A DNA stretch of 20,254 nt, taken from contig CANQOZ010000013.1 of NCBI GenBank assembly GCA_947625585.1, forward strand, positions 1-20,254. Direction: 5' to 3'. Shown here in pieces: positions 14,043 through 20,254 of this stretch. How positions within the stretch are numbered: the first letter of the stretch is position 1; every line of letters begins with the position of its first letter. Below the pieces are notes generated by a model, which saw nothing but the letters and a program-made list of their open reading frames with translations, was not told the origin of the DNA and made no database searches. Origin of the DNA: an uncultured Eubacteriaceae bacterium (lineage in GTDB: Bacteria > Bacillota > Clostridia > Eubacteriales > Eubacteriaceae). Made by a program: the position numbers and the translations under genes.

Positions 14043-15521
14043 TCATAATCCTAATTCATTAACTAGTTCTAAAACATAATCTGTATCGCTGTAAGGATAC
14101 ATAACACCCATTTCCTCCTGGTATTTTTCATGACCTAAACCTAAAATAGTTATTAAGTCTCCCTTTTCATAATTTTCAAGTGCATGCCTAATTGCTTCTT
14201 TTCTATTTGGAATAACGATATATTTACCATCAGTTCGATCTAAACCAACTTTTATGGTTTTAAATATTTCATCGAATGTTTCCCATCTATTATGACCAGA
14301 GGTAACAATAGAAAAGTCTGCTAAATTTCCACTTGCTTCACCCATTCCAGTCCTTCTATCAAGTGAACGTCCACCATCAGCTCCAAATATACAGACTAGA
14401 CGTTTCGGATTATACTCTCTTAATGCTTTTAGATGTTGTTCAGTACTTAAACCGTTGTGAGCAAAGTCAACGCATACAGATAAATCATCATTTTTAAAGA
14501 CAATGTCGAATCTACCTTTTATCTTTAAAGTAGATAATCCTTTGTTTATTGCTTCAATAGGAACACCTAACTCATTACAGATAGCTACTGCTGCTAAGGC
14601 ATTTTGAACATTAAAATCACCTGGCATGTTAACTTTTATGTCCGATTCCAATTTACCATTTACTTGGAACTCTTGAGACGGAGTATTATCTAACATTATT
14701 TTTTCAGGATTTGAATAAAAGTAGTCAGCATTTTCATTAGATCCATATGTGATTAACTCAGTGGTTATAGGTTCCATTAATTCATTAAAATGTTCATCAT
14801 CTTTAAAAACTACAGCCATATCACTTTGTTCGAGTAGATGGCCTTTAGATCTAAGGTAATTATTAAAGTCCTTATGTTCAGTAGGCCCGATATGATCTCC
14901 TTCAGAAATATTTAAAAAGCAACCAATATCAAATTGAATTCCACCAGTTCTTCTTTGCATTAATCCTTGTGAAGAGCATTCGATTACGACAACTTCAACT
15001 CCTGCATCAACCATTTCCCGAAGAGCTTCCTGCATTTCATATCCTGAAGGTGTTGTATTAGTTAAGACGTGGAAAGTATCTCCATATTGAATTCCATTCG
15101 TTCCAATGAGTCCAACTTTTTGTCCATCGGCTTTTAAAACATTAGCTATCATGTGAGTAACCGTTGTTTTTCCTTTAGAACCAGTAACCCCAATAGTTTT
15201 TAAATTTTCTGAAGGATTGTTAAATAAGTTGGCTGCTAATTCTCCTTCAAGTAGTCTAGAGTTGTCTACTTGAATAATCGTTGGGTTCCCTTTAATCTCA
15301 CCAATTTCATCTAAATCTCTTTCAATAATAATAGCTGAAGCTCCTTGATCAATAACATCTTGGATCTTCTCATGAGAATCAAATCTAGCACCCTTAATAC
15401 ATAAGAAAAGATCACCGTTATTTACTTTACGAGAATCATCAGAGATATCATTTACTTCCGTATCTAAACTTCCTTGGACTAATTTATAATCTATTCCTTT
15501 TAAAATGTCTGATAGTTTCAT
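14043..15521 (-). CDS. MurE-like Mur ligase of uncertain amino-acid substrate
   Basis: This ATP-dependent Mur ligase (492 residues from ATG 15521) has all three Mur domains. The N-terminal domain contains ISDDSRKVNNGDLF. The ATPase P-loop is GVTGSKGKTT (residues 111-120), and a TTPSGYEMQ block follows. The C-terminal domain starts near VDFAHNG. Family motifs are altered compared with ordinary MurE. The DNPR-type motif that recognises the third peptide residue reads SGHNR (408-412). The usual EVSSHAL reads ECSSQGL, AGKGHE reads LGLGHE, and the DH block reads GDHIGPTEHKDF. I therefore do not call it the housekeeping UDP-MurNAc-tripeptide synthetase; it may be a paralogue acting on a different substrate. 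A longer frame from ATG 15545 starts inside the upstream terminator stem and is rejected. M9 (15521) gives the typical MKLSD start, though without a clear ribosome site. Confidence 0.82.
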   Translation of the reverse strand: MKLSDILKGIDYKLVQGSLDTEVNDISDDSRKVNNGDLFLCIKGARFDSHEKIQDVIDQGASAIIIERDLDEIGEIKGNPTIIQVDNSRLLEGELAANLFNNPSENLKTIGVTGSKGKTTVTHMIANVLKADGQKVGLIGTNGIQYGDTFHVLTNTTPSGYEMQEALREMVDAGVEVVVIECSSQGLMQRRTGGIQFDIGCFLNISEGDHIGPTEHKDFNNYLRSKGHLLEQSDMAVVFKDDEHFNELMEPITTELITYGSNENADYFYSNPEKIMLDNTPSQEFQVNGKLESDIKVNMPGDFNVQNALAAVAICNELGVPIEAINKGLSTLKIKGRFDIVFKNDDLSVCVDFAHNGLSTEQHLKALREYNPKRLVCIFGADGGRSLDRRTGMGEASGNLADFSIVTSGHNRWETFDEIFKTIKVGLDRTDGKYIVIPNRKEAIRHALENYEKGDLITILGLGHEKYQEEMGVMYPYSDTDYVLELVNELGL

Positions 15522-15530
15522 ATTTTTTTC

Positions 15531-15567
15531 AAAAAAATCCCCCATATAATTTTAAACTATATGGGGG
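15531..15567 (-). terminator. Strong terminator after the hydrogenase, abutting the MurE-like start
   Basis: On the minus strand CCCCCATATA (plus 15558-15567) pairs perfectly with TATATGGGGG (plus 15539-15548) around a nine-base loop. One A and seven Ts follow (plus 15531-15538). The T-run ends only nine bases before the MurE-like ATG at 15521. It is followed by G and seven As, a mirror that can pair with the T-run. Confidence 0.88.
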
Positions 15568-15590
15568 AGGAGTTTATTAACTAATTGGAA

Positions 15591-17117
15591 TTATTTGATA
15601 TCTTTCATTACTGCGATATCATCCATATATTCTGAATCTAAACCAAGTTGTTCTTTTGCTTCTTTAATGAACTTATTAACATTCATTTGTGCTCTACGTT
15701 CTGATAATAAAGTACCACAACCACCGATACAGCCTTCAGGACATGCCATACCTTCTAATAAGTACTTATCACGTTTACCACGTTGAGCAAGTTTTAACAT
15801 CTTAGCACATTCACGTAAACCTGAAGCATGGTCTGTTTGAACATTTGCATCAGGTTCAAGCTTCTTAATGTTTTCAGAAATAGCTTTAGCAACATTTCCG
15901 GCAATCGGATAACCACGACCAGCTCCTGTTGCTTGATCGACTTCTTCTTCAGTTTTAAAGCTAGCTAAGTCAATCCCTTTAGCAGCAAACATTGCCATTA
16001 ATTCTTCGAAAGTAATAACAAAATCAACGTCACTTCGAACGGATTTTCTCATTGCTTCAAGTTTTTTTGATGAGCATGGTCCAATAAAGCAGATTTTAGC
16101 ATTTGGATGTTGTTGTTTAATAATCCTGGCTGTTCCAACCATTGGAGTTAATTCGCCTGAGATATTTTCAGCCATATCTGGGAAATCTCTTTTAGCCATA
16201 ACAGACCAAGAAGGACAACAAGAAGTTCCTAAGAATTTATCATCACCGTGAAGAACTTTATTAATGTAGTGGTTAGCTTCTTCAACAGAACCTAAATCAG
16301 CTCCAATAGCAACTTCGTAAACTCCATCAAATCCTAAAGCTTTTATAGCTTCAGTTATAATATCTGGAGTAGCGAGAGGTCCAAATTGTCCAACAAAAGC
16401 AGGAGCAATTTCAGCATAAAATTCGCCATCTTCTTTCATAGCTTGAATAAGTTGGAAAATCTGAGTCTTATCTGTGATAGCTCCAAATGGACAGTTAACT
16501 ACACATAGACCACATGAAACACATTTGTCATGATTGATTTTAGCTCTACCTTTTTCGTCAGAGCCAATAGCATCAACACCACAAGCTTTAGCACATGGAC
16601 GGTCATATTCAACAATTGCATTATACGGACAAGCTTGAATACAACGACCACATTTAATACATTTTTCCTGGTCAATAACGGAAACACCATCAATAATTGA
16701 TACAGCTCCCTTTGGACAAACCTGGACACATGGATGAGCGAGACATCCACGACAGTTATTGGTTACCCAAACTGTTCTAGTAGGACAAGCATCACAAGCA
16801 AAAGGAATAACGTTGATTAATGGTGGTTCATAATATATTTCAGGAATAGTAATATCTTCAATTCCTTCAGATATTGGTGATGGTTCATCAACTGGATATA
16901 ATCCTAATCCTAAAGCTAAACGAATTCTTTCACCAATGATAGCTCTTTCTTTAAATACGGATTCTCTATAATGAGCATCTTCACCAGGGATAATTTCAAA
17001 CGGAATTTTTTCTATTCTTTCAGCATATTTTTCTGGTGGGGTTTCCCAAGCTAATTTAGCAATTGCTTCAAATACTTTTCTTCGTAAATTGGTAATAGGC
17101 GTAAAATCGTCTCTCAT
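15591..17117 (-). CDS. Monomeric [FeFe]-hydrogenase, group-B-like
   Basis: The protein (508 residues, cytoplasmic, no signal peptide) interconverts protons and H2. Its H-domain motifs are intact. L1 is TSCCPSW, with Cys300 in the proton-relay position and Cys301 as ligand. L2 is GPCSSKKLEA (Cys348). L3 is EGMACPEGCIGG (Cys459, Cys463). N-terminal electron-relay cysteines are C122-C125-C130-C134, C153-C156-C159-C163, C175/C179 and C199-C202-C205-C209, enough for three or four [4Fe-4S] clusters. There is no N-terminal [2Fe-2S] domain. GPC in L2 and the CxxCxxxxCxxxCP first cluster fit group B as I know it. The ATG overlaps the stop of the 92-residue gene (ATGA), with GGTGGAG upstream. No maturases (HydE/F/G) are in the window, so they must be elsewhere if the enzyme is active. 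The redox partner is unknown, with ferredoxin likely. Confidence 0.93.
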   Translation of the reverse strand: MRDDFTPITNLRRKVFEAIAKLAWETPPEKYAERIEKIPFEIIPGEDAHYRESVFKERAIIGERIRLALGLGLYPVDEPSPISEGIEDITIPEIYYEPPLINVIPFACDACPTRTVWVTNNCRGCLAHPCVQVCPKGAVSIIDGVSVIDQEKCIKCGRCIQACPYNAIVEYDRPCAKACGVDAIGSDEKGRAKINHDKCVSCGLCVVNCPFGAITDKTQIFQLIQAMKEDGEFYAEIAPAFVGQFGPLATPDIITEAIKALGFDGVYEVAIGADLGSVEEANHYINKVLHGDDKFLGTSCCPSWSVMAKRDFPDMAENISGELTPMVGTARIIKQQHPNAKICFIGPCSSKKLEAMRKSVRSDVDFVITFEELMAMFAAKGIDLASFKTEEEVDQATGAGRGYPIAGNVAKAISENIKKLEPDANVQTDHASGLRECAKMLKLAQRGKRDKYLLEGMACPEGCIGGCGTLLSERRAQMNVNKFIKEAKEQLGLDSEYMDDIAVMKDIK

Positions 17118-17392
17118 TTATATTGTTCTCCACCTGTTTCATTTAAAATTATTTCCATAACACCAGCTGGTGTAGCATTGGTAATTACAACTTCACCCAC
17201 TTTAGCTACTGGATTATTTTCTTCAATATCAGCGCCTTCTAGTGATTGAACTGGAACAACTTCAATTGGTCTTTCTAAATTTAATTCATCCACAATATCA
17301 TTTAATGTTTCGATTTGGTCTATTAAGTCCATACAACCACGAACCATTCCATATGTGTTACAACATACTTCTACTACTAATGCATCCTCCAC
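17114..17392 (-). CDS. Unrecognised 92-residue Cys-containing protein coupled to the hydrogenase
   Basis: I do not recognise this family. It starts at GTG 17392 behind a good AAGGAGA site, eight bases away, inside the gap after the UPF0210 gene. Its stop overlaps the hydrogenase start by four bases, a typical sign of translational coupling. The sequence has an N-terminal hydrophobic strand with a cysteine cluster (VVEVCCNTYGMVRGC, Cys10, Cys11, Cys20). An acidic middle follows, then a hydrophobic C-terminal part (VGEVVITNATPAGVMEIIL). The alternation of strands and helices suggests a small alpha/beta fold. The cysteines could bind a metal or a cluster, or form a redox pair; none of this is shown. 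Context suggests an accessory or electron-transfer partner of the hydrogenase. Confidence 0.75.
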   Translation of the reverse strand: MEDALVVEVCCNTYGMVRGCMDLIDQIETLNDIVDELNLERPIEVVPVQSLEGADIEENNPVAKVGEVVITNATPAGVMEIILNETGGEQYK

Positions 17393-17414
17393 AATAAGTT
17401 CTCCTTCTTCTAGA

Positions 17415-18773
17415 TTAGTTTTTGAAACTATGCACCGGAGCAGGAATAAATCCGCCCCTGTTGATAAACATTTTGCAGTCTGAGTTATTTATTCTCATAA
17501 TTGGAGCTCTGCCTAATAAGCCACCAAATTCAGCATAATCACCTTCATGTTTTCCATAAACAGGAATTATTCTAACAGCTGTTGTTTTTGAATTAACCAT
17601 TCCAATTGCTGCTTCATCAGCAATAAGACCTGAAATAATAGAAGCTTCAGTATCGCCCGGAATCGCAACCATGTCGATTCCAACAGAACAAACAGCTGTC
17701 ATTGCTTCTAATTTATCAATAGTCAAATGTCCAAGCGAGGCCGCTTCAATCATTCCCTCATCTTCACTAACTGGTATAAATGCTCCAGATAGTCCACCGA
17801 CAGATTTTGCAGCCATTAATCCACCTTTTTTAACAGCATCATTTAATATAGCTAAACAGGCTGTAGTTCCCGGACCACCAGTATGTTCTAAACCGAACTC
17901 TTCTAGGATTCTACCTACGGAATCTCCAATATCTGGTGTTGGAGCAAGTGATAAATCAATAATACCGAAATTAACATTTAATCTATTTGCGACTCTAGTT
18001 CCAATTAGTTGTCCAGCTCTTGTTATTTTAAAAGCTATTCTTTTGATTTCTTCAGCAAGATCTTGGATAGGTTCTCCTTGCATTTTCTTAAGAGCTTCTT
18101 GAACAACACCAGGACCACTAACACCGACACTTAAAGTAGTATCAGGTTGGGTAATGCCCTGAAAAGCACCCGCCATAAAGGGATTATCATCAACAGCATT
18201 ACAAAAAACTACTAATTTTGTACATCCAATTGAATCATTATCTTTGGTTAAATAAGCTGTTTTCTTAATAATATCTCCCATTAACCTAACAGCATCCATG
18301 TTAATACCTGCTTTAGTTGTACCAAGATTAATACTAGACATTACACGATTGGTATTAGCTAAGCTTTCTGGAATTGAGTTTATTAAATTTAAATCTCCAG
18401 GTGAAAATCCTTTTGGAACAATTGCTGAAAATCCACCAACAAAGTCAACATTTAAATCTTCAGCTGCTTTATCTAAAACTTTTGCAAATTTCAGGTAATT
18501 CTTCTCACCAGTTGCTGAACCCAAGATACTTATCGGAGTAACAGCTAAACGTTTATTAACTATTGGTATACCAAATTCTGTTTCAATTCTATCTGCTTCT
18601 GGAACTAGATTTTTAGCTACAGTAGTTAGTTTATTGTAAACTTTATCACAACTTCTATCAATGTTGGAATCAATACAATCTAATAGAGAAATCCCTAGAG
18701 TTAATGTTCTAATATCAAGGTTCTCCTTTTCGATCATATCGATGGTTTCTAATATATTATTGTTATAAGCCAT
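17415..18773 (-). CDS. UPF0210 (DUF711, PFL-like) family protein
   Basis: This is a 452-residue protein of the UPF0210/DUF711 family, whose members share the pyruvate formate-lyase/ribonucleotide reductase-like barrel but have no established reaction. Recognisable blocks are LTLGISLLDCID near the N-terminus, AVTPISILGSATG, VGGFSAIVPKGFSPGDLNLI, VSGPGVVQEAL, HTGGPGTTACLAILNDAVKKGG and GLSGAFIPVSEDEGMIEAA. The length is normal. It starts 17 bases after the ACT-domain gene, the usual pairing for this family in Gram-positive and some other bacteria, where the ACT protein is presumed to regulate it. No clear ribosome site precedes ATG 18773, so it may rely on coupling to the upstream gene. Being upstream of the hydrogenase may reflect shared anaerobic expression. 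Confidence 0.93.
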   Translation of the reverse strand: MAYNNNILETIDMIEKENLDIRTLTLGISLLDCIDSNIDRSCDKVYNKLTTVAKNLVPEADRIETEFGIPIVNKRLAVTPISILGSATGEKNYLKFAKVLDKAAEDLNVDFVGGFSAIVPKGFSPGDLNLINSIPESLANTNRVMSSINLGTTKAGINMDAVRLMGDIIKKTAYLTKDNDSIGCTKLVVFCNAVDDNPFMAGAFQGITQPDTTLSVGVSGPGVVQEALKKMQGEPIQDLAEEIKRIAFKITRAGQLIGTRVANRLNVNFGIIDLSLAPTPDIGDSVGRILEEFGLEHTGGPGTTACLAILNDAVKKGGLMAAKSVGGLSGAFIPVSEDEGMIEAASLGHLTIDKLEAMTAVCSVGIDMVAIPGDTEASIISGLIADEAAIGMVNSKTTAVRIIPVYGKHEGDYAEFGGLLGRAPIMRINNSDCKMFINRGGFIPAPVHSFKN

Positions 18774-18790
18774 TATTTATTACAAAATTA

Positions 18791-19063
18791 TTAAACAGAA
18801 TACATAGCATTGAATATATCTTCTTGTTGAACTTTGATTTGTAAGTTTATTTTTTTTCCTAATTGATCCATTTTATCTTTTAGATCATTATAGTCACAGT
18901 TTATTTCATCAATATCTGCAACTAAGATCATTGAAAAGAACTTATCTTCTAAAACAGTCTGATCTAAATCAACAATATTGGCATTTACTTTATAAAGTAT
19001 TTCTGAAACATGAAATATTATTCCAGGTTTATCTCTTCCTAAAACTGTTATTATTGCTTTCAT
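18791..19063 (-). CDS. ACT-domain protein (UPF0237 family)
   Basis: This stand-alone ACT domain of 90 residues is the normal length for UPF0237. The beta-alpha-beta-beta-alpha-beta pattern starts with MKAIITVLGRDKPGIIFHVSEILYK, where the conserved DKPGI loop usually forms the ligand-facing turn. VNANIVDLDQTVLEDKFFSMILV follows. ACT domains commonly bind amino acids; the ligand here is unknown. It is the first gene of the minus-strand unit leading to UPF0210 and probably the hydrogenase. Upstream there is a plausible -10 TATAAT (plus 19094-19099), with only a weak -35, and a weak GAAAG ribosome site. Confidence 0.93.
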   Translation of the reverse strand: MKAIITVLGRDKPGIIFHVSEILYKVNANIVDLDQTVLEDKFFSMILVADIDEINCDYNDLKDKMDQLGKKINLQIKVQQEDIFNAMYSV

Positions 19064-19406
19064 TGTTTACTTTCAATTTTAAATTTGATTAGATTATAAA
19101 TGATACTGTTTCTTTTTTAAATTAAGGAAGCGAATAAAATTTATACGTTTACAAAATTAAAACTTTATCAAATTTGTTTTATTAACTTTACATTAGGGAA
19201 TAATCTCAACGATTTTGAAGCAAATTTTAATTAAAAAGGATAGAGTTCAAGATAAGCTATATTAGTGAAGCAAACCATTTAAATCTATTATCAAGATATT
19301 TTTGTCTGTTAGATTTCAGTTACTTATTCTTTAAAATTCGATAGAAACTGAAACTACTTTAGATTTTATTTCAACAGTATAAACTGTAATTTTAGGAAGT
19401 ACAAAA
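19064..19406. other. Gene-free intergenic region (343 bases)
   Basis: This AT-rich spacer separates two divergent genes. It should hold the promoter of the ACT/UPF0210/hydrogenase unit (minus strand, candidate -10 at 19094-19099) and that of the 249-residue protein (plus strand). TTTCAGTT (19314-19321) and AACTGAAA (19346-19353) form an 8-bp inverted repeat 24 bases apart. A shorter perfect palindrome lies at 19374-19387. No open frame worth calling, no RNA gene and no repeat array are seen. Confidence 0.6.
19374..19387. promoter_or_regulatory. Operator-like palindrome over a candidate -10
   Basis: ACAGT-ATAA-ACTGT is a perfect 5-bp inverted repeat whose centre contains TATAAA (19378-19383), a possible -10 box for the gene at 19407. 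A convincing -35 is not seen. A regulator binding here would cover the promoter; a chance palindrome is quite possible. Confidence 0.35.
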
Positions 19407-20156
19407 ATGTCAAACAATAATTTAATAGAAGATTATGGTAGATTAATCAAAAATAGTAAAAAAGAACAATACCAATTAAAAGATGGAGAATATAAATTAA
19501 ATCTCTCCAACATTTGGCCAAAAAATCAAATAAAGAGTTCAGATAGATTCTGTCGATACCTTATCACTATCCTTCGTAAAGGATTACGTTCACTTCATAC
19601 AACTTCAAAAAGTGAAGCTGACCAATTTGTCAGGCTTATTAATTTCATAAAAGACAGCTTAAATAGTATTGATAACCCAAAAGAATTTTATACTTTCCTC
19701 AATGATTTAAATAATACACAAATACTTATGGACTTTCTTTTTAAAGATAGTACAAGGCTGCTTAATTATTTTAATAAAGACATTCTTGATTTGGCTCTAG
19801 ATATGGAGGAAATCCATTTCGAAAAATCCAACGAAGAAATCGCTTATGAAAATGTTTGTTCCAAATTATGGTTGCTCAAATCGGATCAAGTAAAAATTCT
19901 TGAATCAAATTTACTTGAACTCGAACTACCAATAGAATTTGAAACTGTTAATATTTTAATTAATGAAGACTTAGATTTTAAGCTTCAGAATCCAGACTTA
20001 GGATTTTTGGTTGAACTAAGCAGCTCTGGAAAACATATCGTCACAAAATTAAATATAACAGAAGAAGAATTTTCAAAATTATTTAATGACTGTTATAAAA
20101 TGGAATTGAAAAAATTTGAAAAGACAGATAAATCAGATAATAAACTGAAAATTTGA
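19407..20156 (+). CDS. Hypothetical 249-residue protein
   Basis: I do not recognise this protein. The ATG has a reasonable ribosome site (AGGAAG, 19394-19399). The protein is soluble, with no signal peptide or membrane segment, and looks mostly helical. It is rich in Lys, Asn, Leu, Asp and Glu. A basic, Arg-containing patch (FCRYLITILRKGLRSLHTTS) is followed by long amphipathic stretches with Phe/Leu repeats, and then by a more strand-like C-terminal part (ELPIEFETVNILINEDLDF, GFLVELSSSGKHIVTKL). It ends in a Lys-rich tail. No catalytic motif, metal-binding cluster or DNA-binding signature stands out. It has its own upstream region and no partner gene within the window. Confidence 0.7.
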   Translation: MSNNNLIEDYGRLIKNSKKEQYQLKDGEYKLNLSNIWPKNQIKSSDRFCRYLITILRKGLRSLHTTSKSEADQFVRLINFIKDSLNSIDNPKEFYTFLNDLNNTQILMDFLFKDSTRLLNYFNKDILDLALDMEEIHFEKSNEEIAYENVCSKLWLLKSDQVKILESNLLELELPIEFETVNILINEDLDFKLQNPDLGFLVELSSSGKHIVTKLNITEEEFSKLFNDCYKMELKKFEKTDKSDNKLKI

Positions 20157-20254
20157 AGTTCGTGGTTCAATGAATTTTCTATTGACAGTTTAATCCAAGC
20201 TCTTCGAGGGCTACGTTAGGGATGAAAAGGTAGGTACTGCCGGGTGTTTAGCCT
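20157..20254. other. Unidentified GC-richer segment at the window edge
   Basis: After the hypothetical gene the base composition changes. Roughly half of the last 50 bases are G or C, against about one third elsewhere. GGCTA (20209-20213) can pair with TAGCC (20249-20253), and GGTAGG and TGCCGGG lie between. A TTGACA (20182-20187) precedes it but has no matching -10. Every plus-strand frame contains stops except a short one running off the edge. It could be the 5' part of a structured RNA or of a gene beyond the window; I cannot assign it. Confidence 0.35.

Noticed and set aside
15521..15545. ATG at 15545 as start of the MurE-like protein
   Set aside because: It falls inside the 3' arm of a strong terminator. 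The eight extra residues (MGDFFEKN) are encoded by the stem and T/A-tracts, and family members begin near MKLSD.
17671..18102. 143-codon plus-strand open frame opposite the UPF0210 gene
   Set aside because: The Ser/Pro/Ile-rich translation is typical of antisense reading through a conserved coding gene.
1..20254. CRISPR arrays, tRNA or rRNA genes, insertion sequences, prophage genes
   Set aside because: I found no spaced direct repeats, no tRNA-like folds, and no transposase, integrase or phage-type proteins in the window.

Overview
The window comes from a low-GC Gram-positive bacterium (Bacillota). The evidence is the AT-rich third codon positions, AGGAGG-like ribosome binding sites, short intrinsic terminators, a canonical T-box leader, the ACT (UPF0237)/UPF0210 gene pair and a MurE-type ligase. 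A [FeFe]-hydrogenase and a dihydroxy-acid dehydratase that appears to be the oxygen-sensitive type point to a fermentative, anaerobic or facultative lifestyle. I cannot fix the genus, and both lactic-acid-bacterium relatives and Clostridia/Tissierellia-like lineages remain possible.

Layout. (1) Bases 1-1549, plus strand: the 3' part of an intracellular GH13 alpha-amylase/glucosidase, then a TadA tRNA adenosine deaminase whose reading frame carries a 71-residue acidic N-terminal extension with an intrinsic terminator inside it. (2) Bases 1560-10781, plus strand: a long operon, ilvC-cimA-leuC-leuD-leuB-ilvD-ilvB, behind a T-box whose specifier reads as ATC (Ile). (3) Bases 10785-13908: a redox/stress-type region with a flavodoxin and an aldo/keto reductase on the minus strand, an SDR dehydrogenase broken by a 10-base insertion, and a divergent TetR regulator. 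A perfect inverted-repeat operator lies between the SDR and tetR genes. (4) Bases 14013-19063, minus strand: in transcription order an ACT-domain protein, a UPF0210 protein, an unrecognised 92-residue Cys-containing protein, a group-B-like [FeFe]-hydrogenase, a terminator, and a MurE-like ligase with divergent motifs. (5) Bases 19064-20254: a gene-free stretch, an unrecognised 249-residue protein, and an unidentified GC-richer segment at the edge.

How it works together. The first synthase of the amino-acid operon is of the citramalate-synthase type, not LeuA, and neither leuA nor ilvA is present. The leuCDB products can therefore carry citramalate to 2-oxobutyrate. IlvB, IlvC and IlvD then finish isoleucine (and can make valine precursors), with the whole set sensed through uncharged tRNA-Ile. 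This is a coherent threonine-independent isoleucine operon.

The least-explained part is the hydrogenase cluster. A small protein is translationally coupled to the hydrogenase, and a MurE paralogue lacking the usual amino-acid-recognition motif follows. Two genes here (tadA and the MurE-like gene) have an intrinsic terminator overlapping or abutting their start.
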